Assembly (NCBI GenBank): GCA_014621405.1 | Contig: JAANBC010000031.1 | Span: forward strand, 58,883-122,882 | Direction of reading: 5' to 3' | DNA: 64,000 nucleotides | Source of the DNA: Stylonectria norvegica | Taxonomy: Eukaryota; Ascomycota; Sordariomycetes; Hypocreales; Nectriaceae | Made by a program: the position numbers and the translations under genes | Shown: piece by piece, positions 32,937-44,928 of the stretch | Layout of the letters: every line of letters begins with the position of its first letter | Position numbering within the stretch: the stretch's first letter is position 1 | The notes under the pieces: generated by a model | The model's database searches: none | What the model saw: the letters and a program-made list of their open reading frames with translations, nothing else | What the model was told of the DNA's origin: nothing

Positions 32937-35529
32937 CTTTGCAGTATAATATAATGGGTGACCCGAGGAGGGAGACTAAGAAGAGGTTGACACGGGAGGA
33001 GACGCGGCGAGATGGCACAATCGCGGCTCCGGAAGGCTGCAGCCCCTCGACGGGGATGGGCCAGGGCGAGGATGTGGAGCAATGGATGGGATCGAGCGAG
33101 GCAGCGCACGCAACGATGGAGGATGGAGGAGACGGATTCGGACGGATCGAGCGAAGACGAGATATCGATTCGAGGTTTTGGAGCGGTTGTAGGGAGGCCG
33201 AATCGGGCGGAAGGTGGCTGGCTCGAAAGGGAGAAACGGGCGGCGAAACGACGGTGGGAAGACGGCGTTGGGAGGATAAGTCGATCGGTTGCGAGAAATG
33301 GCTGATGAATGACGATGAGGATGACAAAGGAGCGGGCCTTGGAGTCGTAGAAGGCGAAGATGCAAAAATGCAAACTTGAGGCGAGAGGAGGAAGAGGAGG
33401 CGGAGGAGGTGAAGGTCGGGGTGATGGCGAGGTTGCGAGGGCGGCGAAGGCGAAAGGGTGTGGGTGTTTCAGGCAGGTTGGCAGGGCTTGGTAATGGTCG
33501 ACGGGGACCGAGACCCGGACCGTGACTCGGGAGGTTTTTGCCAAATCGTGAAACTGCAGAGCCGGGAGCCTCAATACGCAGCAACAGAGCCGGAGAGCGG
33601 TGGGGGAGATGCAGACGATAGGCCGTTGAGAAGACGTTTGGAGTTGAGGTTGTCGTGGTGAAGAATTTGACGGTGGGAGGTGAGTGAAGCGATGGATGGA
33701 CGACGGGGGAAGAGCGCGAGCTGGTAAGAGCCCGGGCGTTGAAGCCCAGCGGCCAGCGGCCAGCGGCAGCCCTCCAACCCTCTAAACATCCCCCCCAAAA
33801 GGATCGGGCAGACGTCAGGCGATGGGCCGACCGTCTATCCATCCAATGGCAGGGGGCATTCCGCGCTCGCACTGTGCGACTCAGCGGGCGGCGGGTACCT
33901 GCGAGAGCGCTGGACGATCCCCGTGGAGCCCACATCCAGCCAGTGGCGCGGGCAGCCCGCCGCCGGAGCCTCCACTGGCACCGTGGACCTGCCAGCGCGC
34001 ATCATCCGCTGGAACCGCCCCAAAACCCCTCGAGCTCCAGCGCCTCGGGCCCGCCGCTGGCGTCCATCCGCATCCGCCCGCTGGCTCACCTCACCTGGGG
34101 TCCGGGCACCGCCAAAGCGTAAAGAACACCTCATGTAGGCACATTACACAGTGCCTCGAAGTGAGCAGCACGGCCCATCGGCGGCGGTACTTCGTACATG
34201 AGGTGCACACAGGAGGTAAATTGCTTCGTCCAACACTTGCCTTGCTCGGCCATGGCCGCTGGTGATTGTCTCGCCATCTCCTTTCAGCATACCCTTGAGG
34301 TGTTGTGACATTGGATTCAATTACCCCTCTAGGGCTTTTCATCTTGTTGCCCGCGGTCCAAGTCGTGCTATCTAAAGTCCAGGCAAGAAATAGGAGACCC
34401 GAATGCAGTGCGGCCGTTAGCAGAGCAGGCTGCCAATCCGCCGCTGTGGTCAACCGCCATTACATCCATGGATCCATGGGATGGATGGATGGATGTAGAC
34501 ACGCATTAGAGTCGCATCTCGCTGCAAGCCAGCAGCAGTGCCAAGCGACAGTTTCCCCCAGGACCCAGGCATTGGGCCGCCCTCGGGAATGCACTTTGTT
34601 GTAGTATTATTCGTAACCTGGATAGACGCTTGCGGTTCTGTCTAACAAGTATCATCCATTACTTGTTGGTATTCTGCACTAGTAGTAGGGTTCCATCTTC
34701 GCTCGCGTGGCTAATTCTAAATACATCATACCTGAGACTACATGGAGTTAAGCTGGAAGCCATCCCGTCTCCGTCTGATGCCGAGACCGGGTTTGGAATA
34801 GACACTCCAACCATTCAACAGACGGAGCAATATACACCCATGCTCACTAACACCTCGTTGCATCTTGGCATACTTATTAGATGTAATCTTTATGATTATA
34901 AATTGAGGCAATAGAAGAGAACAGAGAACACGCTCAATTATCATTATGGTATCCTTCTCCTTCTCCTCGCTTCTTTCTACTTATCAATGCATCTCATCTC
35001 ATTTATACCGTAATCTGCATCGCTTATGACTGGTGTCTCGCTCTCGCCACTAGGCTGACGTGATCGGCATCCAATACCTGCTGTACCTTCATGTTCTCAA
35101 CAGATGCCGTACATATATGATCGCTAGCATGAAGGGACAAATAAATCCGCTGACCCTGTTGGCTCCGAGTTGTCATAGTCCTCGAAACGCAACCCAGCTC
35201 CCACTCCTAGCCCCCTCCCACGCGCATGCTGCCGCGCTTGATTGGGCCTCAGGGGTCGCCTTGCCGCCGTGATGCTTGGCACAGGGGCGCTTAGCCGACA
35301 TCGCGGGCTGGCGCATCTCTGCAAGTGCATGTAGACTCGCTCAATCTGTTCTAGGCGACCACCTCTTACTTGCTGGCATCGACGTGGACTTGACTCCAGG
35401 AACACATCGGCCTTGTCTCTGGGTGTTGCCTCTGTGAACGTGCGTATGCGGCCTCTGCATGCTCCTGAACATTATTAATCGCCCACTTTCTCTTCTCCTT
35501 CCATGCCACTGGCGCAAGATCACAGTGCG
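32937..35529. other. gene-poor interval: samB leader and flank
   Basis: The first kilobase upstream of samB is GC-rich and open in several frames (for example 32976-33935 minus), but composition is Ser/Pro/Arg-biased and no family is recognised. It is most likely samB 5' leader and promoter. A GGAT/ATGG microsatellite lies near 34470-34495. Nothing else is seen to 35529. Confidence 0.45.
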
Positions 35530-36534
35530 TCAATCACCGCTGATCTTAGCATGCCGAAAGTATTTCATCCCAACCCAAGCCACTACCACCCAGACCCATG
35601 CCATGACGCCCGTCAAAATAATCAGGGCAGGGTAGTATCCCACAATTGGCAGCGTCGGGTCGTCCTCCAGCTCGGGCGGCGCATACGGCGTCTTGCCCAC
35701 ATCCCAAGCCCAACTCCAAATGTCGAAGCAAGAGCCCATTCCGATGACAAAGACGAACCAGGTCACACCGAGCACAACCCAGCCCCACCATGATGTATCT
35801 GAATAGTCCCAGTCCGAGTCGTGCCCAGGCAGAGCGGTTGTAGATAGGCCACTGTAGGACAAGGGCGATTTCGCTTGTTGAATGGACCTCCGCCGCTGCG
35901 TTGCTGCTCCTAGGCCGTTGAAGTAGGACTCTGATCCTGAGGATAGCGACATCCCCTGCCGCGTAGGGACTGAGCTGTGGGGGATTTGAAGTATGTCCTC
36001 CTCGTCTGTTGACGTGTATGAGCCCGAGGCATCTCGGTCGGGGGGCAACGTGTCGCTGGGAAAGGGTGCCGTCGTGTCATCGAGGCCGGTTCGAGCGTCA
36101 ATGAGGCCAGTATGAGTCTCGAATCCATCGACAGCGGGAAAGGGCGTTAGGTCGGGCTCTTTCAAGACCAAGGGCTCGTGTTGAATCATGGCGCGCGGCT
36201 GAGTGGGCGTCAGGTCGACTGCAGAATCGAGGGAGAAGGCGGCCGCGTGCGATGTGTCGATAGTCAATGGCTTGCTGTCCTTCTTCTCGCGCTGTGCCCC
36301 TCGACCAAGCAGCGCTACCTTTCTAAGGGATCCTCTGCGCCGTCGAGTCTTTTGCTGCTGGATGATGCTGGCCGAGGCACGGGGAGCGGGCTTCGAGGCT
36401 TCGTTGTCGTGTCGCTCGGGCAAGGCTTTCATAAAGGGGAACTTGGACAGTAGACTCGAGCCGGACGTGGCTCTTCGATGGGTCGGGGAGGGTGTTGGTG
36501 AGGTGGCGCGCTGGCTCCTGACAGCGCCCTCCAT
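35530..36534 (-). CDS. unknown fungal protein with two C-terminal membrane segments
   Basis: The frame runs 334 residues from ATG 36534. The open frame continues 28 codons further upstream without an ATG, so a short upstream exon is possible. About the first 230 residues are low-complexity Ser/Thr/Pro-rich with basic clusters (QQKTRRRRGSLRKVALL), suggesting a cytosolic, phosphorylatable region. Near the C-terminus two hydrophobic segments, WWGWVVLGVTWFVFVIGMG and YYPALIILTGVMAWVWVVVAW, flank a short loop (YAPPELEDDPTLPIVG). No catalytic motif is recognised. The Trp-rich hairpin is probably the conserved part. Confidence 0.75.
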   Translation of the reverse strand: MEGAVRSQRATSPTPSPTHRRATSGSSLLSKFPFMKALPERHDNEASKPAPRASASIIQQQKTRRRRGSLRKVALLGRGAQREKKDSKPLTIDTSHAAAFSLDSAVDLTPTQPRAMIQHEPLVLKEPDLTPFPAVDGFETHTGLIDARTGLDDTTAPFPSDTLPPDRDASGSYTSTDEEDILQIPHSSVPTRQGMSLSSGSESYFNGLGAATQRRRSIQQAKSPLSYSGLSTTALPGHDSDWDYSDTSWWGWVVLGVTWFVFVIGMGSCFDIWSWAWDVGKTPYAPPELEDDPTLPIVGYYPALIILTGVMAWVWVVVAWVGMKYFRHAKISGD

Positions 36535-37143
36535 GACGAAGAGGTCGGGCGACGGGTAGGCGTTGAACTGTGCGAATGAATGCGGGAACTCATGCTCATT
36601 GCCGCGGACAGGCGGCACAAGTCATCGTTTTCGGCGCGAGGGCAGTGGTAAGGAGAGCCCTGCTGCCAGTGAGTTGCCAAGCGTCGAAGAGCAAGGCGGA
36701 TGGAAGGTGTCAAATTGGATGCTGAAGCCAGATAAATATTGTACATGTGGACGAGGCTGCAGATGCATCCATGGTGTAGTACTTAGGTACATACATGTAG
36801 GGGCTTTTGAGGCTGAACCATGGCATTTGATCCATGCGCCGCGAGCAGGCCCCCGCCACAGTGGCCCGGGCGAACATGATGCACTTATAGCGGATGGTCC
36901 ACTGTAATACTGGACCTTCCCCCCCTGGGCCTCCACTCCTATCTCGATCGCGCCTCTCGTTCAAGCCTCCCGTCCAGTCTGGCACACGTAGCCGCGTTGT
37001 CTGTCCTCCTCATCCTCCTCGTTCACGCTTAACATCATCGCCAACCGACTTTCCTCTCCCTTCCCAGATGCCCAAACGCCCTCCCTAGACGCCTTCATCG
37101 CCCGGCCGGCCGTGCCCAAGACCCGCGGTGTGATCTGCATTCC
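36535..37143. promoter_or_regulatory. divergent promoter region (unknown membrane protein / ZRG17)
   Basis: About 610 bp separate the two start codons. It may hold an upstream exon of the minus-strand gene. No other gene is seen. Confidence 0.4.
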
Positions 37144-38608
37144 ATGGAGTCGGGCCATCCAGGTGCTATTCCTCCGCCGCCCGTTCCCGCCCCGCCTAGC
37201 CTCGTCGTCCACGACTGCGACAACGACGTCAACTCCGAGCCGATCCCGCGACAGCCTCACGAAGACGCATCGCTACACAGCTTGTCGTCTCCTCCGAGTC
37301 TTCTCGGGCTCCCTGCAATGGGTGCTGACGACGATACTGGCGACATCGCCGATGGTGGTGCCGCTGCCGCCGGTGCGCCGAACCCCTTCAATTTCAAGAC
37401 CCAGGTCATCTCGACAGGACCTGTCAAGTCGGTACGTTGCTGATCAGCGCCATCGCGACAATCACAGACTTTACGGCGCTTTTACTGAATCTCCTCCTCT
37501 GCAGAACATCGGCCAGCGTCGCGGTCACAGATATAAGCATAGTAGCGTCTCGACCCAGCATCAAATCTTCCAGGAACCGCCTCCACGGCCGCCGCCCGTT
37601 CTACCCGCGTCGTTGCCCATCCCCACCCTCCGAGAAGCATGGAAGAGCATGACCAAAGACCAGCGCACGCATCTGTACTGGAGTCTATGCCATCTGGCCG
37701 TCGCAACATACGTCTTCTTCAAGTCGGAAGGGTCGCTAGCCACCACCGCCTTGTCGCACCTCGTCTTCTTCGACGCGGGGAGCGCTTCCGTCTGTGTCGT
37801 TGTCGATGTCTTAGGGAACTTCGAGGTCTGGCGCCGGAGCAGCATCCGCCACCCCTTTGGACTTGAGAGAGCAGAGGTGCTGGCTGGCTTCGCTCTCTCT
37901 ATCTTTCTACTTTTCGGCGGTTTCGATCTTGTATCCCACAGCTTGAAGCACTTCCTTGAGTCGCTCGGCAACCACGAGGCGCATCATGAACACTCACACG
38001 ATGATGCCCCCGATGCCTCGGTCGGAATGGTCTCGGCCGCCGCCATTATCAGCACTCTCGTCTCGGCCTACGGTCTCAAGAACCACGCTCGAATCGCAAA
38101 GGTCATGCGAGTTTCCTATCTCGCATCCCTTCCCAGCGTTCTTTCTAACCCCTTTCATTTTTTGACCCTCTCCTTCTCTGGACTGATTGCGTTGCTACCA
38201 CTGCTATCTATTTCACTTTACACGTGGCTGGACCGCGTCATCTGCGCCGTCATTGCCTTCGCCATGTTCGCCCTCGGCATGCGTCTTGCTGTAGCTCAAG
38301 GCTTGATGCTCCTCATGTCCTACGGCGGGACCAACGGCGATCTCGGCGTCAGCTCTGTTCTGCGCGAAATCGAATCGGAGCCGAGCATCATATCCATAGA
38401 CGACGCACAGTTCTGGCAGGTCCATTACGGTCTATGCATGGCCAATTTGAAACTTAGTGTTATCAAGGGTTATGATGAGATATTGCTGAGTAGGTTACGG
38501 AGTCGTATTTCTGCCTTGATTCAAAATCGCTTAGGTGAGGGATACGGACACGGAGGGAATATTCGATGGGAGGTGACGCTGCAGATGACTTCCGAGCGAA
38601 GTGCTTAA
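37144..38608 (+). CDS. ZRG17: ZRG17-type cation diffusion facilitator (ER/secretory zinc transport)
   Basis: Zrg17 pairs with the Msc2/Cis4 transporter to move zinc into the ER/Golgi. Exons 37144-37431 and 37505-38608 give 463 residues. The donor is GTACGT and the join reads GPVKS-NIGQRRGHRYKHSSVS, a conserved N-terminal block. Membrane segments include LYWSLCHLAVATYVFF, HLVFFDAGSASVCVVVDVL, AGFALSIFLLFGGFDLV and the region around SGLIALLPLLSISLYTWL. A His-rich loop (HEAHHEHSHDD) lies between. The C-terminal cytosolic CDF domain ends near residue 463. In the fifth-helix position (LASLPSVLSNPFHF) the usual HxxxD zinc site is missing, as expected for the non-transporting partner. Confidence 0.88.
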
Positions 38609-38986
38609 GCATCGTCATGTCGTTACGAAAGAACTTGGATTCACAGGCGTTTTCATGCTGGGGCTTAATAGAAGCGTGTAAGGTACATATAACATTAGCA
38701 GGCTGCTTGTGAGCTTTTGACACTGAAACGAAACTCATTACAACGTTGTACCGGAAGTGAGGAGGGTATCGTTTATATGCACGAAAACATCCATCTACAT
38801 AACGTGCACTATACTACTCGATTTGTCCTCACTCGAAGCACCGAGCAAAAGGAGAGGGGATGAAACACGACCCCTACCAGCGCCTCCCGGGCAGATGACC
38901 CTAAAAGTCCCAGGCAATTGACTCTAAACCAAGCAAACAACTCCAATAACTCCCATTCATATATCGTGTCAACCTAGACGACCGCC
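38609..38986. other. convergent spacer (ZRG17 / MGM1)
   Basis: This 378-bp spacer holds both 3' UTRs. Nothing else is visible. Confidence 0.5.
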
Positions 38987-41857
38987 TCAGAATAGCCCCC
39001 AGCGGCCTCGCTGTTTGTTGGTATCTCTCCTGGCCCCCGTTAGGGATCGGTTTGGCTCTCGTCCATCTAGTTGTCGTAGGCTCTCCATCTTGTCGAGAAC
39101 CAACTCGAGCAGCTCCTTGCGTCGAATGACGTCGAGATGCCGGCGGATCTTGGGGTCTTCCTTGGCGAACCTCTCGATCTCATCCTCGGAGAGATGTCGG
39201 CCGAGACGCAGATCTAATTCGCGAGGAAAGTTGTAGTAAAACTCCGACAATAGCTCCACGTTGAGGAAGAGCACGGCGGTGGATGCTAGTTTCGTAGCCG
39301 CGGCGTCGAGAAAGACCTCGGGGCAGTGGTACTTGTTCTTTGCGGTTGCGCATTGCTTGGACTTGACAGCCAGCAGGCGCATCTTGATGATATCCGCTCT
39401 ATCTCGGAGGAACACAGCTTCGCGTCCTATATTCTCGGTTAGTTGTGCAACATGGAGACTGATAGGCAAATGACGGTTACCCTTTTCAAGCAGTGACGCA
39501 CTGAACCCACCAGCGCCACTGCGTCCATCTCCTTCGATGATAATCTCACCCCTACGTGCTTTATCAACATAGGTCGAGACCTCTTTCAACTTTCGTCGCC
39601 CACCAACAGCGGATTCGAGATGTTGTATGGCGGATTCGCAGTCTTGCAACTCCTTTTTGAGAACGCCACCTACATGCTCTCGGCCCTGATTCCATTCTCG
39701 GTCTTCCACGTCGATTTCGAATTTGTACGGTTTAATACAGTTCTCCACTTGATCGCTAGTACTGTAGAATCTCTCATTGAGGATCGTCGAGGCCGCTTCC
39801 ATGATGGCCTGTCGGGCGAAGGGGTGGTTGGCAAAGTTCGACTGTCCTAATAGCGTGTCGACGTGGGCCTGTATGGAGGATGATACAACTGTGGTTGCCA
39901 GGCGGCCTACACCCAGTTTTGTGAGGGCTGATGTGGAGGCGTCTAGTTGTCTCTGCCAGTATGTTGAATCACCCCCAACCTTCGGAAGGTCGGCGAGGCT
40001 ATCGAGTTCGGGCTTCACTGGAGATAAGTCCTCGATGGGCTTGTTCCAGTACCTAGCTGCGAGCAGATCCAGAACTTTCTGGTCCAGCTCACCCTTAAGC
40101 AGCTCGCGCATTTGTGGACGACCGAACTCCTCCGTGAACTGCTTGAACGAGTGTTTGAACGTATCGAGGCTTTCAGCGAGGTAGGACTCGGCTGACAGTG
40201 GCCGATCGTTGTATTGCACCTTAAACTCGTAAGTGGCTTCTTCCAACTCTTGTCTGATGGCATCGCTGGTCGTCTGGAGAGTAGCCGACATGGTTTGTTC
40301 TAGTACGTGCATAAGCTTCTTGCGCAGTGTAGTCGTTCCAACAAAAACCCCCGCCTCAGCCCCAAATTCTAAGGGATGAGACGAGAAAAATGAGTTTTCG
40401 TTCTTGGCAATTGCCGACTGCAAGTTTGCCGGCCCCTTCTTGAACAGAGTTTGGGTCTGAGGTGCCTTTGACACGACTCCAACGTAGCCGAGTCTCAGGG
40501 GATACTGTTTATCATTGAGGATGCTGGCACCGCGGGTGGCATCAACCAGATCCATTTTTGTCACAACGCCAATAGTTCGTTCTCCTCGAGGATCAACCCG
40601 TCGCGACGCACGCAGGGCCGTCGAGTTTGCCAAGTCCACATCGGCGGCTGAGATGGCAAGAATGACATTGGGAGCCTGGATATACTTGTCACAAAGCTCG
40701 GTGATTTTCTGCTTTAGTTGTAGAGGCTGGCCTTGCCCGACGACTTGGATGTATCCTGGGAGATCGATGAGAGATAAATCGGGGACGTTTGGTGAATAGA
40801 CGGTAAGATGAATAGGGTCGTCCGAGACACATTCGGTATCTGGCACAGCCAAGTTGAGCTCGGTGAGAGTTCTCTGGATAGAAGAGAAGTCGGTGATTCG
40901 CCTGAGGCCCAAGTCCGGGAACTCGCCATACTCTTCCTGCGACGTAGGGGTGTTGACAAGGGTCAACTCGATCGGTCTTCGCGTCACCATGTTGGAGCCT
41001 TTGGGAAGAAATTCGTGGCCAACAATGGCTTCCAGAACGGAGCTCTTGCCCGAGGACTGCGACCCAATAACAACAATAGAAGGCAGAGTCAAGGTGCTCG
41101 ACTGTCCAACCCTCTGAAGTATGCTCCGAATCTCAATCATCTTCTTTGTCAGAACCATCATTTGGTCGTCCTTGGCGGCTTCTTCACCATTGCGGGAATC
41201 CTCTTCTGGCGACTTGTCGTATCCGTACGCAGCGGCCGAGGCGCCAACAACAGCAGCCGCACCAACTTTGCTGAGCTTGGGATCCCCACCACCGCCTGGA
41301 CCTCCAGAGCCGCCTGTGCCGATATCTTCGTGTATCCGGAGAACTTTCTTCAGCCATTCCGGGACCTCGACCTGTTCCTTGGTGCTCTCCCAGCCTCGCA
41401 TAGTTTGTTCGGCAACATCCTTGGCGCCTCCGAAGAGACTCGATGTGGTATTCAGGACCGAATCTTTGGTTGTCGTGAATATGTTGATAGCGTAGTTTCC
41501 AGCCTCTATAGTTTAGTTAGTAAGGAGATGCAGTACTGAGATTGCAGAATTAAACCTACGGGTAGCCTGATATTGAACCCAAGCAAAAGCACCGATGGCC
41601 AAGCCGCCGAACATGGCAGGTATTCTCACGAACTTGACGAAGAGCCTCGGCAAGAACCGAGCAAACGAAGCATTTCGTACAGCAACGGCATTGTGAAAAG
41701 AGTTTCCGCTCAGCCACATGCGTCTCTGGGTCGCTCGAATAGTGGCATTCGCCTGCAACAGGCCGTTGGCTGGGAATCGGTGCAGATGGCGAACGGGATG
41801 GACGGTGGCGCGTCGCGTCAGTGGGCGCAGCCCGGCGGCGAGAACTCTCCCACTCAT
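38987..41857 (-). CDS. MGM1: mitochondrial dynamin-like GTPase (OPA1 family)
   Basis: Mgm1 drives inner-membrane fusion and shapes cristae. Exons 41857-41560 and 41505-38987 give 938 residues. The Arg-rich N-terminus (about 1-50) is a matrix-targeting signal. The first membrane helix is at about 81-95. A second Ala-rich hydrophobic stretch (VGAAAVVGASAAAYGY, about 180-195) is where rhomboid Pcp1 would cut to make the short form. The GTPase domain shows G1 GSQSSGKS (247-254), G3 DLPG and G4 TKMD. Middle and effector regions follow to the end. The intron uses a GTAGGT donor, a TACTAAC branch site and the CTATAG acceptor; this restores QYQATQAGNYAIN, as in relatives. Confidence 0.95.
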
Positions 41858-42271
41858 GGCGGAAGCAATAGTTCGCTTGATCGGCCGGCGATACTGATGG
41901 TCTTGGGGCCGTTAGAACGCCCAGATACTAGAGACAATGGGCTCTTGGTGGTGAGGCATCAAACGTGGGCGGGTCGGAAGTCTGGTATCATCCACGCATC
42001 TAAGATCAGGTCGGGCCCGCTCGTTGGGAACTTGGCATGCGCGGCTCGACCGTTATGAACTGGTCATTAGGTAATCATCCGTTATTGGACGGTAGCTTAG
42101 GTGGGTCGGTGGGAGTGGTCAAATACTGCAGCTACCCACTATCACCACGTGACGGTCTTATCGCGTTGTGTCCGTCGCAAAATTTCTGGCTTCGCGGGGA
42201 CTTTTTTGTCTTCGAGTCTGTAGAACCAGACCAACTTTACACGCCCTCGCCTTCTACCTCATACCGCCACC
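41858..42271. promoter_or_regulatory. divergent promoter region (MGM1 / SPB1)
   Basis: These 414 bp separate the two divergent start codons. A CACGTGA box, the core of Cbf1-type bHLH sites, lies near 42147. No gene is seen. Confidence 0.45.
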
Positions 42272-44886
42272 ATGGCGATTCAGAAGAAACACGGCAAAGG
42301 CCGTTTGGATAAGTGGTATAAGCTCGCAAAGGAGAAGGGCTACCGTGCCAGAGCTGCTTTCAAGCTCATCCAATTGAACAAGAAGTATGGGTTCTTGGAG
42401 AAGAGCAAGGTCCTACTGGATCTTTGTGCTGCGCCCGGAGTACGTTCTCGAATTCGGTATTTTGAGTTACTCGAGCTAACATAACTTGTAGTCATGGGCC
42501 CAGGTTGCGGCCGAGGTCATGCCTACCAACAGTCTGATTGTCGCAGTCGATTTGTCTCCCATTAAGCCGATTCCCAAGGTCATTTCCTTCCAAAGCGATA
42601 TCACCACGGATAAGTGCCGAGCCACTATTCGACAACACTTCAAGACTTGGAAAGCAGATACTGTGCTACACGATGGTGCTCCCAACGTTGGTACCGCCTG
42701 GGTTCAGGATTCTTTCAACCAAGCCGAGCTGGCGCTGCAAGCTCTGAAACTGGCCTGCGAGTTCCTCGTCGAGGGTGGAACGTTCGTCACCAAGGTCTTC
42801 AGATCCAAGGACTACAACCCACTGCTGTGGGTCATGAATCAGCTCTTCACAAAAGTCGAAGCAACCAAGCCACCATCATCGAGAAATGTGTCCGCCGAGA
42901 TTTTTGTGGTTTGCAGGGGCTACAAGGCTCCGAAGCGTATCGATCCTCGATTCCTGGACCCCCGATCTGTGTTCGAAGATCTCATTGGAGCAACACCCAA
43001 CAACGAGGCCAAGGTTTACAATCCAGAAGTCAAGAAGCGCAAGCGAGATGGTTACGATGAGGCGGACTACATGCAGTACAAGGAGATGCCGGCTAGCGAG
43101 TTCATCCAGACAACAGATCCGATCGCTGTTCTGGGCAGCTACAACAAACTCACTTTCAAACAACCCCCTAGCGGCGATGTTGCGTTAGCAGCAATGGACA
43201 AACTTGATGAGACGACGCTCGAGATTCGAAACTGCTGTAACGATCTCAGAGTGCTCGGACGAAAGGATTTCAAGCTTCTCCTTAAATGGAGACTGAAGGT
43301 TCGAGCAATCTTTGGTCTGGCGGCCAAGGCAGGAGAAGAGGAGGAGCCAGAGGAGATCGCAGAGATAGAGCCTATGGACGAGGAGCTCAAGTTCCAAGAA
43401 GACCTACAAGCTGTCAAGGACCGACTGAACACCAAGAAAAAGAGAGAGAAGCGTAGGGAGAACGAGCGCAAGCAACGCGAAATTGTCAGGATGCAGTTGA
43501 ACATGACGGCACCAATGGACATCGGTATGGAGGAATCCGGCCCGATTGGCGAAGGAGCCATCTTCTCTCTCAAAAGGGTCGACAAGACAGATGCGATGCG
43601 GAGACTGAATCGGGGTAAAATGGCGATCATTCAGGAATCGGCCAAAACGAAGGAGCGTGATAGCGGTCTTGGTTCCTCTGGAGAGACTGACGACGAGAGT
43701 GACGAAGAACAAGACCGTCTCGACCGCGAACTAGATTCAATGTACGACCAGTACAGAGAGCGCAAGTCAGAGTCCGATGCCAAATACCGAGCCAAGAAGG
43801 CACGCGAGGAGCATAGTGACGACGAATGGGACGGACTATCGGGAGGCGAGGATAAGGAAGCGGAGGACTCGTCCGAACTGGACGAAGAGGACTCGGATTC
43901 TGACGAGGACAACGATGGCCCCAACACTAAAGGCCTGATCACCGACCTGGACGACACCAAGACAGGGCCAGGTGGACTATCCAAGAAGGCAACCAATTTC
44001 TTCAACCAAGACATTTTCCAAGATATAGCCGGAATCCTGCCCGAATCGGAGGAGGCCGTTGCTGAGGATGATGGCGACGAAGACATGGACAAAGACGCGG
44101 ATGCGGCTTACGAGCAGCAAGCACGGAAACGCGGCGCCCACAAGACGCCCGTGGTTGAAGATGTGACCATGGGCTCGGATCATGAGAACGAGGATGAAGG
44201 AGGATTCGAAGTTGTGAAGAGGGCTGTTGAAGAAGATGACTGGGAAAACCACGACAAGCGACAATCAGAAGGAAGAATGAGTAACCGCCCTCCACTCAAC
44301 CTTAACTTGCAATCAAAACTAACAATATCTAGCCATTGATATCATTACAGCCGAGGCCATGACGTTGGCGCATCAACTGGCTACAGGAGAAAAGACCAGC
44401 TACGACGCAATCGATGATGGATTTAACAAGCGTGCTTTCCGTGACCGCGACGGTCTGCCCGACTGGTTCCTGGACGACGAGACGAAACACGACAAACCTC
44501 AGAAGCCCATTACGAAGGCGGCGGCTATGGCTATTCAGGAGAAGACGCGAGCCTTCAACGCGCGACCGATCAAAAAGGTGAGGGAAGCCAAGGCGCGGAA
44601 GAAGTTTAAGGCGTCGCAGAGGCTGGAGAAGATGAAGAAGAAGTCGGACACGCTGCTTGCCGACGAGAGTATGACGGAGAAGGAGAAGGCGGACAGCATC
44701 GGCAGGATGCTGAGCAAGGCGTCCAAGGCCAAGCCGCGCGCGCCGACGAGGCTAGTGGTGGCCAAGGGCCTCAACAGGGGTATCAAGGGACGACCGAAGG
44801 GTGTCAAGGGACGCTACAAGATTGTGGACGCGAGGATGAAGAAAGAGATCAGGGCACTGAAGAGGATTGGCAAGAAGCGAAAGTAG
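42272..44886 (+). CDS. SPB1: AdoMet-dependent rRNA 2'-O-methyltransferase SPB1
   Basis: Spb1 methylates 25S rRNA in the peptidyl-transferase centre and is needed for 60S assembly in the nucleolus. Exons 42272-42439, 42492-44280 and 44333-44886 give 836 residues. The FtsJ domain begins MAIQKKHGKGRLDKWYKLAK and carries SAM motif LLDLCAAPGSWAQ across the first seam, then VLHDGAPNVG and GGTFVTKVFRSKDY, covering the K-D-K-E tetrad region. A middle coiled-coil and strongly acidic region follow. The C-terminal Spb1 domain starts at TIDIITAEAMTLAHQLATG, formed across the second seam (GTAACC donor, TCTAG acceptor), and ends in basic repeats KGRPKGVKGRYKIVDARMKK. Stop is 42 bp from the stop of the convergent JmjC gene. 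Confidence 0.96.
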
Positions 44887-44928
44887 TCGGAGCGGCTGGA
44901 TTTGGGAAGATAGACTTGGTGGGGAATT

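Noticed and set aside
32976..33935. 319-codon open frame upstream of samB
   Set aside because: Ser/Pro/Arg-biased composition in GC-rich DNA, several overlapping frames equally open, no recognised domain; most likely leader sequence.
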